This document shows positions 1-5,911 of a stretch of DNA of 6,184 nt, in pieces (positions within the stretch are counted from its first letter, which is position 1; the number at the start of each line of letters is the position of its first letter). Where the stretch lies: positions 1-6,184 of the forward strand of contig JAWLBW010000287.1 in the NCBI GenBank assembly GCA_041687475.1, written 5' to 3'. The position numbers and the translations under genes are program-made. A model generated the notes under the pieces. That model ran no database searches. It saw nothing but the letters and a program-made list of their open reading frames with translations, and was not told the origin of the DNA. The stretch comes from JAWLBW01 sp041687475. GTDB taxonomy: Bacteria; J088; JAWLBW01.

Positions 1-34
1 AACGACACGGATGTTCAATAAGCGTTTTTTTCAT
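1..34 (-). CDS. possible first codons of a leftward gene (very weak)
   Basis: On the minus strand an ATG at 34-32 opens the frame MKKTLIEHPCR and runs off the left edge of the window. An AAGG at 47-44, nine bases upstream, could be a weak Shine-Dalgarno sequence. A TAAAAT at 74-69 could be a -10 element, but no good -35 hexamer lies at the right distance. The Met-Lys-Lys start is common in bacterial proteins, yet eleven codons cannot identify a family or prove coding. It is listed because the otherwise empty 632-base gap would make sense as upstream DNA of a gene to the left. Confidence 0.15.
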   Translation of the reverse strand, partial: MKKTLIEHPCR

Positions 35-61
35 CGGCGCCGGCCTTACGAACGGGCGAAA

Positions 62-80
62 TTCAGGCATTTTACCTGAA
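62..80. repeat. 6-bp perfect inverted repeat over a TAAAAT box
   Basis: TTCAGG at 62-67 and CCTGAA at 75-80 form a perfect inverted repeat with a seven-base AT-rich spacer. Read on the minus strand, the spacer contains TAAAAT, a -10-like hexamer upstream of the weak candidate start at 34. If a leftward gene exists, this arrangement could be an operator overlapping its promoter. That is inference; a 6-bp inverted repeat can occur by chance. Confidence 0.3.
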
Positions 81-219
81 CCACGATATCGGTTGGCATA
101 GAGGCGGCCATCGCCCTTGCCGGCGCCGACCTGGTGAAACGCTTCAATGGGTCGAGCGCTGTTGCGTTGTGCGGCAACCGGGGTGAGGTGGTGAGAATTG
201 CCACATGAACAGGAAGGGC

Positions 220-240
220 GATGGCAGATTGCAGATGGCA
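220..240. repeat. three tandem 7-bp units
   Basis: GATGGCA (220-226), GATTGCA (227-233) and GATGGCA (234-240) follow one another without a gap; the middle copy differs by one base. This is a short simple-sequence repeat in non-coding DNA. It has the same general character as the octamer repeat at 5072-5103, although the unit sequences differ. Confidence 0.6.
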
Positions 241-506
241 ACGACTTGGGTGCGGATGGTCGTTGCCCCGCTCGCCTTCGCTTCCACCTTCGATTGCCGG
301 AAGGATGACCGCGGCCCTGGGGGTGCATCGGGCTGCGCATATTTACGCGAAAATTTTCACCAATCATGCGCCGAAGCGCGACGATTGTGGACCATCCGGC
401 TGCAGGCGACCAGGCTTGGGTACAGATACGACCAACCGCCGATTCGCACCGCTACGCAAGCGGAGCGCTTCGCTACAGAGTCAATACGGTTACGGTCGGC
501 TCACCA

Positions 507-518
507 TGGCGTACGCCA
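507..518. repeat. 12-bp perfect palindrome
   Basis: TGGCGTACGCCA is its own reverse complement over 12 bases with no spacer. It lies in the non-coding DNA about 115 bases beyond the lhr stop. It could be a binding site for a dimeric protein, but no adjacent promoter or gene gives it a role. A second, 10-bp AT-only-core palindrome (GAAAATTTTC) is at 349-358. Confidence 0.4.
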
Positions 519-632
519 GGACGGAACGATTCTTCGCCCGACACGGAATCGGTGCTTGCGGCTCTCGCGTTCGGGAATTGTGGCTTGCGGATTTTTGGCG
601 GATTGTGGATTTGCCTGCGCTCTTGCAGCACG

Positions 633-3600
633 TCAACGTGCCGCACGTGCGCCGCGCCCGAGGTACGCACGAAGCGCCCCCGGCGTGCGCCGCTGCACCA
701 ACGCCTGCTGCACCGACCAGTCGGCTTCGGCCTCACCCTCGACCAGTGATCGGGCGCGGCCGCCTTCGAGCACGGCCACCGGCTCGCCGTCGCGTATGAG
801 AATGCGATTGGCCGAAATGGCGGGCACCCTTCCGCCCGGGGTGAGTATGCCCAGCAAGTTGAGCGGGTCGGCCCCGCTCACGGCCACGTTCTCGCCGGTA
901 GGCACAGACTTGCGGGCGGCGCGCAAGGCAGACACGGCTTCGGGCAGGGCGAACTGTTCGCCCCAGAATCCGCCGATGAAACGGCCGCCGCGCACCTCGC
1001 CACGGTCTTCCATGCGGCGGTATACATACAGTAACTCGCGCCACGGCGGCGTCCATGCTTCACGCTCGAGCAGCTTGCGGAAGACGACGCCGTAACGGCG
1101 CAGCAGCATCGACGCCAACTCTTCCAGGGCCTCGTGCCGAGGCATCCGCTCCTCGTCGCTCGGGGGCCGCAGAAGCGACCAGCGACCGGCATCTTCAATG
1201 CCGAACAGCGCGCGTCGGCGCCGGCTGCCGCCCTCTCGGGGACGCAGGTTCGACGGCGTCAACAGCGCCCGCAGTCCCATGAAGCTGTCCGACGTCACCA
1301 GGCCACGGGCGACCAGTTCGGCCAGGGCGTCTTCGACCATGGCCGGAAGAAGCCGGGTGGCCGACACGATATCGCTGAAAAACAGGGCGCCGCGCTCGGC
1401 AAGGGCGTCGCGCACCGCTTCGGCAGGTCCGCTGAAGGGAACCGGTTCGGTTTCGTCGGGTATGAACAACGAGTCCCAGAGAAGACGATGGCGACGGCTG
1501 ATAAGGGCAATCGGCGTCGTGCGAATCATGTTGCCGACCGCACCCCGCGCAGGCGACAGGCGCTTCCACACGATGCGGCCCGAAAGGCACAGTGAATCGA
1601 GCCACATGGGGTCGTATTCGGGCATGCGGGCCGTCAGTATGTCGCTTTCCCAGGCGGCCGCCGGCGCCTCATAGCCTCCCAGCCCTTCAAGGATTCTCGC
1701 CAGACTCTCCGGCCCGACGGCTTCCGTATCGCTTTTCACCTCCTGCCATTCGGTCAGAAAGCGCAGGTATTCGACCGACGTCACCGGTTGAATTTCCTGG
1801 CGAAGCCGGTTCAACGTGTAGCGGTGAATACGGGCGAGCAGGCGGCGGGCACACCATTCTTCTCCTTCGGCCTGAGGAGAAAAGCGGCCGCGCAGCACGA
1901 AGCCTTCGTTCTCCAGGGCCCAGAGCGCGGCTTCTACCTTGTCGGGGGGAAGCGATGCGGACTCGGCCAACCCACGCGCCGTCACGGGCCCGAGGCCCTC
2001 CAGCCGTCCGCGAACCAGTTCGCGCAGGGCGTCATCGGCCGTCACTTCCTCGCCGTCGAAGGGACGGATGTCCGGCATCCACCTTGCTTCGGGAAAGGCC
2101 GCCTTCCACTCGGCAAGGCGCTCGATGGCAATGCGAACCGGTGTTCCCCCTTCATGGATGCGCAGGGTCGCCGCCCGGCCCTCTTCCACCAGGGTGTGAA
2201 AAAACGTGTTCCACCCGGCGCTTTCGTCTTCGGAGAGAAAGGACATCTGCACCAGTGCGTCGTGCAGCTCGTCGGCGCTTTCGACGCGGGGCCATATTTC
2301 TTCGCGAACGCGCTCGATTGCCTCAGGATCCAGGCGACCCAGATCAGACGTGGATTCGGGGTCGAGCCAGCGCCGCGCCATGACCGCCTGCGTTCGCCGT
2401 TCCTCCAGAGGTGCGTCGTCGAGGAAGGCGTAGGGACGTGCGCTCAGAATTTCGTGCGCCAGCGGCGAGGGTTCCGTCAAATCCTTCGCCACGAGCTTCA
2501 ACGCGCCTGTCTGCATGGCGGTCAGCAAATGTTCGAGACCGTCGATATCCATGGCCTCGTGCAGGCAGTCTTCGATGGTCTGGTTCACGAGGGGATGGTC
2601 GGGCACTTCGCGCTCGCCGGCCAGATTTTCGGCGCAGGCCAGCTGATCGGGAAATACCGAGGTAATCAGGTCTTCGGCCTGCATGCGCTGCAGGAACGGG
2701 GGATTCTTCTTGCCGCCGCGACGCCGGAGAATCGCCAGGGCGATATTCGCGTTCCACCTCCAGCGCACGGTGAACATGGGCGCGGCCAACAGGGCCTGCA
2801 CGAGCACGTCGCGCACCGTGTCGGGGTTCAGGTAGTGAAAGACTTCTTCAAGGGGAAAGCTCTGCGAACTGCCCAGCGAAAGCACGATGGCGTCTTCGGT
2901 GGCCGCGGCCTGCAGCTCGAAATTGAATTTGCGGCAGAAGCGTTTGCGCAGCGCCAAGCCCCACGCACGGTTGATCCGGCTGCCGAAAGGCGAATGGATG
3001 ACCAGCTGCATGCCGCCGCTTTCGTCGAAGAAACGTTCCATGACGATGGTCTGCCGGGTCGGCAGGTCGCCCAACGCCTGGCGAGAGGCGGCCAGATAGT
3101 CGGCCAGCTGCTCGGCGGCTTCGGGGGGAACGCACAAGTCTTCGACCAGCCACTGAAGCGCATGCTCGCGGCCGGACTTCTTACCATTTGCCGACAGGTC
3201 ACCGTTCGCCGACAGGCGTTCGGCCGCCTCGGCGCGCAAGCGGGACACGGCAGACGACAATTCCTCTGTGCGTGCCGGGGCCTCGCCCAGCCAGAAAGGA
3301 AGCGAGGGCGGCTGTCCGTGCGCATCTTCGACGCGCACCCTGCCCCGCTCGATACGCAGGATGCGCCAGGAACTGTTGCCCAGCTGAAAGACGTCGCCGG
3401 GAATGCTTTCGACGGCGAAATCTTCATTCACCGTGCCGACGAAGGTTTCGCCCGGTTCGAGCACGACATCATAATCGGCCGTGTCGGGAATGGCGCCGCC
3501 CGATGTGATGGCCGCAAGCCGCGCGCCCCGCCGCGAACGCAGGCGTTTGTTGACCCGGTCGTGGTGCAGGTAGGCGTGCTGCCTTCCCCGTCGCGTGGTA

Positions 3601-3806
3601 AAGCCTTCGGCCAGCATACGCACGACTTCGTCGTACGTTTCGCGCTTGAGTTCCCGGTACGGCCAGGCTTTGCCGAAGGCGTCGTACAATTCGTCTTCGC
3701 CCCACTCGTCGCCGGCCACCTCGGCCACGATCTGCTGGGCGAGCACGTCCAACCCCCCCGGGGGAATGTGCAGACGGTCGAGCTCGCCTTCACGTACGGC
3801 CCGCAC
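633..3806 (-). CDS. lhr: Lhr helicase, winged-helix, beta and C-terminal part (after the in-frame amber codon)
   Basis: This is the larger part of an Lhr-family helicase. It is in the same frame as the N-terminal helicase part and is separated from it only by the TAG at 3828-3830. The nearest possible restart is the GTG at 3806-3804, which has no Shine-Dalgarno sequence; homology begins seven codons earlier. Counting from that GTG (1057 residues), a winged-helix region lies near 17-75. Family-typical beta-region motifs follow: RLAAITSGGAIPD (96-108), VGTVNEDF (123-130), GDVFQLGNSSWRI (137-149) and PFWLGEAPAR (170-179), then HSPFG (271-275). The segment YAFLDDAPLEERR is at 459-471. The C-terminal extension typical of full-length Lhr is present: EWCARRLLARIHR (650-662), RRYGVV (903-908), GGRFIGGFWGEQFALPEA (940-957) and DPLNLLGILTPG (980-991). 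These domains grip the translocated strand, and the C-terminal domain of E. coli Lhr has reported uracil-DNA glycosylase activity. I could not assign a catalytic residue here. No other frameshift or stop is seen. LSANG occurs twice in tandem near 198-208. Confidence 0.92.
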   Translation of the reverse strand: MRAVREGELDRLHIPPGGLDVLAQQIVAEVAGDEWGEDELYDAFGKAWPYRELKRETYDEVVRMLAEGFTTRRGRQHAYLHHDRVNKRLRSRRGARLAAITSGGAIPDTADYDVVLEPGETFVGTVNEDFAVESIPGDVFQLGNSSWRILRIERGRVRVEDAHGQPPSLPFWLGEAPARTEELSSAVSRLRAEAAERLSANGDLSANGKKSGREHALQWLVEDLCVPPEAAEQLADYLAASRQALGDLPTRQTIVMERFFDESGGMQLVIHSPFGSRINRAWGLALRKRFCRKFNFELQAAATEDAIVLSLGSSQSFPLEEVFHYLNPDTVRDVLVQALLAAPMFTVRWRWNANIALAILRRRGGKKNPPFLQRMQAEDLITSVFPDQLACAENLAGEREVPDHPLVNQTIEDCLHEAMDIDGLEHLLTAMQTGALKLVAKDLTEPSPLAHEILSARPYAFLDDAPLEERRTQAVMARRWLDPESTSDLGRLDPEAIERVREEIWPRVESADELHDALVQMSFLSEDESAGWNTFFHTLVEEGRAATLRIHEGGTPVRIAIERLAEWKAAFPEARWMPDIRPFDGEEVTADDALRELVRGRLEGLGPVTARGLAESASLPPDKVEAALWALENEGFVLRGRFSPQAEGEEWCARRLLARIHRYTLNRLRQEIQPVTSVEYLRFLTEWQEVKSDTEAVGPESLARILEGLGGYEAPAAAWESDILTARMPEYDPMWLDSLCLSGRIVWKRLSPARGAVGNMIRTTPIALISRRHRLLWDSLFIPDETEPVPFSGPAEAVRDALAERGALFFSDIVSATRLLPAMVEDALAELVARGLVTSDSFMGLRALLTPSNLRPREGGSRRRRALFGIEDAGRWSLLRPPSDEERMPRHEALEELASMLLRRYGVVFRKLLEREAWTPPWRELLYVYRRMEDRGEVRGGRFIGGFWGEQFALPEAVSALRAARKSVPTGENVAVSGADPLNLLGILTPGGRVPAISANRILIRDGEPVAVLEGGRARSLVEGEAEADWSVQQALVQRRTPGALRAYLGRGARAAR

Positions 3807-3827
3807 GAGCGCGGTGCATTCGACCAG

Positions 3828-3830
3828 CTA
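3828..3830 (-). other. lhr: in-frame TAG (amber) codon interrupting lhr
   Basis: The minus strand reads P-L-S-R-D, TAG, L-V-E-C-T-A-L with no change of frame. Lhr proteins usually run through this point with an acidic or amide residue after the R-D pair (from memory of the family, commonly RDEL). TAG is one base from GAG (Glu) or CAG (Gln), so a single substitution at plus-strand base 3830 explains it. Codons on both sides keep the conserved Lhr sequence, and the remaining frame is intact to the end of the gene. Together they would encode 1445 residues. The options are a recent nonsense mutation, a base error in the assembly, suppression or readthrough, or two separately made polypeptides. 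The base after the stop is C. The site also lies in a 14-bp near-palindrome (3821-3834). Confidence 0.85.
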
Positions 3831-4970
3831 GTCGCGGGAAAGGGGAAAAACCTTGCCGTGGGGCACGCCGCCGACCATGTGACCCGAGCGGCCGACGCGC
3901 TGCAGGAGCGCGGCGATAGAGCGGGGAGAGCCGAGCTGACACACGACATCGACCGACCCGATGTCGATGCCCAACTCCAGCGAGGCCGTGGCGACGAGGG
4001 CGCGTAGTTCACCTTGTTTGAGTCGCCGTTCGGCCTCAAGCCGCCGTTCCTTCGAGAGGCTGCCGTGGTGGGCGGCCACCTGATCTTCGCCCAGCCGGTC
4101 GGCGAGATGCCGGCTGACCCGCTCGGCCATGCGCCGGGTGTTCACAAATATGAGATTGGTGCGGTGCTGCCCGGTAATTTCGGCCAGTCGATCATATACC
4201 TCTTCCCACACCTCGTTCGACATCACGGCTTCGAGCGGCGACTTGGGCACTTCGAGGTCGAGTCGCAGGTTGCGCACGTGACCGGCGTCGATGATGTCGC
4301 AGGCGGCCTGGCGATTGCCGATCAGAAATTGCGCCACATCTTCGATGGGCCGCTGGGTGGCCGAAAGCCCGATGCGCAGCAGGTCTTGACCGGTCAGCGC
4401 TTCAAGGCGTTCCAGCGAAAGCGCCAGATGCGCGCCGCGCTTGGTTTGTACGACGGCGTGAATTTCGTCGACGATGACCGTTTTCACCGGCCTGAGCATC
4501 TCGCGTCCGCTTTCACTCGTGAGCAGCAGATAGAGCGATTCGGGGGTGGTCACGAGTATGTGCGGGGGACGCTTCGTCATGGCCGTGCGTTCGCTTGCCG
4601 GCGTGTCGCCGGTGCGCACGAGCGCGCGAACGGGCGCGGCATCCTTGCCCATTGCCTCGAGTTCGCGCCGGATGCCTTCAAGGGGCAATTGCAGGTTGCG
4701 GTGAATGTCGTTGCTCAGCGCCTTGAGCGGCGAGACGTATACGACCTGGGTCTCATCGACGAGGGTACCTGCCTCGGATTGGCGCACGAGATCGTCGATG
4801 GCGGCGAGAAAGGCCGCCAGCGTCTTACCCGAACCGGTCGGCGCCGCAATAAGCGTGTTTCGCCGCTGGTGGATGGCGGGCCAGGCCTTCTGCTGCGGCT
4901 CGGTGGGCGCGCTGAAGTGGCTCTCGAACCACCTGCGCACGGCCGGGTGGAAGTCGTGCAACGCGTGCAT
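3828..4970 (-). CDS. lhr: Lhr-family ATP-dependent helicase, N-terminal RecA1-RecA2 motor part
   Basis: This encodes the motor of an Lhr (large helicase-related) superfamily 2 protein, which uses ATP hydrolysis to translocate on and unwind nucleic acids and is linked to DNA repair. In 380 residues it has every motor motif in order: a Q-motif-like TEPQQKAW (23-30), Walker A APTGSGKT (43-50), Ia SPLKALSND (80-88), Ib TTPESL (141-146), Walker B DEIH (168-171), III SAT (203-205), IV LIFVNTRR (273-280), V ATASLELGIDIG (327-338) and VI QRVGRSGH (357-364). The catalytic Lys49, Asp168-Glu169 and the arginines of motif VI are intact. The frame then stops at TAG just after GKVFPLSRD, at the junction with the winged-helix domain. 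A protein ending here would have the ATPase but lack the DNA-clamping domains. The ATG at 4970 is chosen because an in-frame TAG lies four codons upstream and the Lhr N-terminus fits; no Shine-Dalgarno sequence precedes it. Confidence 0.94.
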   Translation of the reverse strand: MHALHDFHPAVRRWFESHFSAPTEPQQKAWPAIHQRRNTLIAAPTGSGKTLAAFLAAIDDLVRQSEAGTLVDETQVVYVSPLKALSNDIHRNLQLPLEGIRRELEAMGKDAAPVRALVRTGDTPASERTAMTKRPPHILVTTPESLYLLLTSESGREMLRPVKTVIVDEIHAVVQTKRGAHLALSLERLEALTGQDLLRIGLSATQRPIEDVAQFLIGNRQAACDIIDAGHVRNLRLDLEVPKSPLEAVMSNEVWEEVYDRLAEITGQHRTNLIFVNTRRMAERVSRHLADRLGEDQVAAHHGSLSKERRLEAERRLKQGELRALVATASLELGIDIGSVDVVCQLGSPRSIAALLQRVGRSGHMVGGVPHGKVFPLSRD

Positions 4971-4976
4971 GCTTAC

Positions 4977-4982
4977 ATTCTA
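4977..4982 (-). promoter_or_regulatory. putative -10 box of lhr, predicting a leaderless mRNA
   Basis: On the minus strand TAGAAT (five of six bases of TATAAT) ends six bases before the lhr ATG. A start site at the usual distance would fall on or next to the A of the ATG, giving a transcript without a leader, which fits the absence of a Shine-Dalgarno sequence. No convincing -35 hexamer is seen 16-18 bases upstream, so this is a moderate-to-weak call. Confidence 0.35.
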
Positions 4983-4995
4983 CCGTGCTGGCTTA

Positions 4996-5016
4996 ACGTG
5001 CTGCACGGCTGCACGT
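4996..5016. repeat. inverted repeat upstream of lhr, sharing an 11-mer with 5055-5065
   Basis: ACGTGC (4996-5001) and GCACGT (5011-5016) form a perfect 6-bp inverted repeat around nine bases. It sits 26-46 bases upstream of the lhr start, in or just behind where a -35 region would be. The 11-mer GTGCTGCACGG inside it (4998-5008) recurs exactly at 5055-5065. An operator is possible; nothing identifies a regulator. Confidence 0.4.
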
Positions 5017-5071
5017 CGAGTGGGAGAGCGAGCGATGGGGAGAAGGGGCGCGGTGTGCTGCACGGTGGGAC

Positions 5072-5103
5072 TTTCAGACTGTCAGACTTTCAGACCTTCA
5101 GAC
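5072..5103. repeat. four tandem 8-bp units, consensus TTTCAGAC
   Basis: TTTCAGAC (5072-5079), TGTCAGAC (5080-5087), TTTCAGAC (5088-5095) and CTTCAGAC (5096-5103) are contiguous. The TCAGAC core is identical in every copy and variation is confined to the first two bases. This is a short variable-number-type simple repeat in non-coding DNA, about 100 bases upstream of lhr. Confidence 0.85.
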
Positions 5104-5230
5104 CCCGACGCAGCAAGTAGCACGCCCTGGGCTTTCGCCGGAGGCGCAATCAGACCAGCCAGGGGAAAAGACATGGGGGGCACGCCGCACACACGATTCA
5201 GGCAGAGGCCGGCAGTCTCCATCTGCATGA

Positions 5231-5253
5231 CTCTGCGCCTCGGCGTCTCCGTG
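5231..5253 (-). repeat. degenerate short-period GAG-rich repeat
   Basis: On the minus strand the sequence reads CACGGAGACG, CCGAGG, CGCAGAG, a loose iteration of C-R-GAG units about seven bases apart. It resembles the simple GAG/CAGAG repeats scattered between genes in various bacteria (general knowledge, not checked). It is too diverged for a firm unit or copy number. Confidence 0.35.
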
Positions 5254-5343
5254 TATCCTTTCCTGAACCGCGGTAAGAGCTCGAACCACGCTTGCAAGAA
5301 GCATCCCTCACCGCACTCACCGGCTCGATGTGCTTCCCCCCCC

Positions 5344-5377
5344 AAAAAAAAAGTAAAAGCCCGCCGAAGCGGGCTTT
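5344..5377 (-). terminator. intrinsic terminator of rnpB
   Basis: On the minus strand a perfect 9-bp stem, AAAGCCCGC and GCGGGCTTT, closes a TTCG tetraloop (5377-5356). It is followed by TAC and nine T residues (5352-5344). It begins one base after the end of the mature rnpB P1 helix, so it ends the RNase P RNA transcript. It should also limit read-through into lhr, which lies downstream on the same strand. Confidence 0.9.
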
Positions 5378-5378
5378 C

Positions 5379-5788
5379 GTGACTGGGCCTGTAAGCCGGA
5401 TTCTGTACCCGCCTGGGCGGGTGGTGACCATTCCTCTGGGACGGCGATTGCTCGTCGCCTCAAGCGACCTACCCGGGAACTTCAGCCGAGCCGGCCTCAA
5501 ACGTTCCCCTATTTGGTCTTGCTCCGGGTGGGGTTTACCTGCTCTGACGTGTCTCCACGCAGATTGTGAGCTCTTACCTCACTCTTTTCACCCTTACCCA
5601 TCTTCGCTCTACCGCCAAAGGCGGCGAGCTGCGACAGGCGGTATCGTCTCTGTGGCACTTTCCCTCGGGTCGCCCCGGGTCGGCGTTACCGACCACCCTG
5701 CTCTATGGAGTCCGGACTTTCCTCCCTTCGCCGGAATCCGCACCGGAGTGCTGGACGAAGGCGAAGAGCGGCCACCCGGCCGAGTCAC
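5379..5788 (-). ncRNA. rnpB: RNase P RNA, bacterial class A
   Basis: This is the catalytic RNA of RNase P, which removes 5' leaders from precursor tRNAs together with the protein RnpA. All universally conserved blocks are readable on the minus strand. GAGGAAAGTCCGGACTCC is near 5725-5706, followed by GGTAACGCCGAC. AGTGCCACAGA is near 5660. GGTAAGGGTGAAA to GGTAAGAGC lies in 5598-5570, GGAGCAAGACCAAATAGG at 5525-5508, GGGTAGG near 5474 (with the GGU that pairs with the tRNA CCA end), AGAGGAATG near 5435, and ACAGAATCCGGCTTACA at 5406-5390. The ends are set by helix P1: 5788-5778 pairs with 5379-5389, six pairs, one C-C mismatch, then four pairs. The length of about 410 bases fits class A with its P15-P17 and P12 elements. 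No CCA is encoded at the 3' end. A terminator follows directly. Confidence 0.97.
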
Positions 5789-5792
5789 CTTC

Positions 5793-5801
5793 ATCGTATC
5801 A
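5793..5801 (-). promoter_or_regulatory. extended -10 promoter of rnpB
   Basis: The minus strand reads TGATACGAT, matching the extended -10 form TGnTAnnnT. It ends four bases before the first base of P1 (5788), so transcription would start within a base or two of the predicted 5' end of the RNA. A weak -35 (CCGACC, GAC shared with TTGACA) lies 18 bases upstream of the hexamer. The extended -10 may compensate for it. Confidence 0.5.
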
Positions 5802-5805
5802 GAAA

Positions 5806-5890
5806 ACCGGGTCTCCGGTCGGGGAATACTCTTTCCCGCCGGGCGGCGGGTCGGTTTTCGCCACGATATTGCCGCTACCGAAAGGGGTAG
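5806..5890. other. three consecutive short hairpins between rnpB and the PAS gene
   Basis: Three perfect stems sit in 85 bases of divergent intergenic DNA. They are ACCGG/CCGGT (5806-5810, 5815-5819, loop GTCT), CCCGCC/GGCGGG (5835-5840, 5845-5850, loop GGGC) and CTACC/GGTAG (5875-5879, 5886-5890, loop GAAAGG). The first overlaps the rnpB -35 region. The third would lie in the leader of the PAS gene, 11 bases before its ribosome binding site. They could be operators or leader structures; GC-rich DNA also yields such stems by chance. Confidence 0.35.
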
Positions 5891-5901
5891 ACGCGCCGGA
5901 A

Positions 5902-5907
5902 AAGGAG
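5902..5907 (+). promoter_or_regulatory. ribosome binding site of the PAS gene
   Basis: AAGGAG lies four bases before the ATG at 5912. The spacing is a little short, but this is the only good Shine-Dalgarno sequence near the start. It favours 5912 over the in-frame ATG at 5939 (codon 10). Confidence 0.65.
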
Positions 5908-5911
5908 TAAA

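Larger units (their letters stand above)
1..632. other. intergenic stretch without a convincing gene
   Basis: This is the region downstream of the lhr stop codon. The open frames crossing it on either strand are short, lack a good ribosome binding site, or are the ends of frames lying antisense to lhr. No tRNA-like cloverleaf and no hairpin followed by a T-run were found, so no lhr terminator can be placed. It contains a 6-bp inverted repeat at 62-80, a heptamer repeat at 220-240, an AT-rich patch around 337-366, a 12-bp palindrome at 507-518 and a weak inverted repeat (CGATTC at 527-532, GAATCG at 546-551). A plus-strand frame from 80 to 205 is open for about 42 codons and reads like plausible protein (IEAAIALAGADLVKRF within it), but it has no clear start and follows an in-frame TGA at 77-79. 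I do not call it a gene; a decayed gene end is possible. Confidence 0.5.
4971..5343. other. non-coding region between lhr and rnpB
   Basis: About 370 bases with no credible gene; the frames that cross it are short, low in conserved sequence, and partly made of simple repeats. It holds the lhr -10 candidate (4977-4982), an inverted repeat (4996-5016), an 11-bp direct repeat, the octamer array (5072-5103), a degenerate GAG-rich repeat (5231-5253) and a nested inverted repeat. The last has CCCTGG at 5125-5130 and CCAGGG at 5159-5164, enclosing CGCC (5136-5139) and GGCG (5143-5146). It ends in a run of eight C next to nine A, the latter belonging to the rnpB terminator. Confidence 0.6.

Noticed and set aside
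205..1095. A 296-codon plus-strand frame at the left
   Set aside because: More than half is antisense to the conserved lhr C-terminus. The rest is Arg/Ser-rich with no family resemblance, and no proper ribosome binding site precedes it.
3804..3806. GTG as a true separate gene start for the second part of lhr
   Set aside because: No Shine-Dalgarno sequence precedes it, and Lhr homology continues unbroken upstream to the TAG. One ancestral gene explains the data better than two evolved genes.
1788..4007. A 739-codon open frame on the plus strand opposite lhr
   Set aside because: It lies wholly antisense to conserved Lhr domains, shows no recognisable motif and has no ribosome binding site. 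Long antisense frames are expected opposite GC-rich genes. It is of note only because it stays open across the amber site.
633..4970. A short Lhr-Core protein in a metallophosphoesterase-ligase repair cluster
   Set aside because: The protein has the C-terminal extension of full-length Lhr, and no phosphoesterase or ligase gene is beside it.
4014..5120. A 368-codon plus-strand frame opposite the helicase motor
   Set aside because: It is antisense to motifs I-VI of lhr, and its C-terminal end is translated simple repeat.
5082..5345. An 87-codon minus-strand frame between rnpB and lhr
   Set aside because: It has no ribosome binding site, it starts inside the rnpB terminator poly-C side, and part of it is translated short-period repeat.
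5835..5858. CCCGCC/GGCGGG hairpin followed by TCGGTTTT as a terminator
   Set aside because: The T-run is only four bases and offset, and no transcript is known to end here between two divergent starts.
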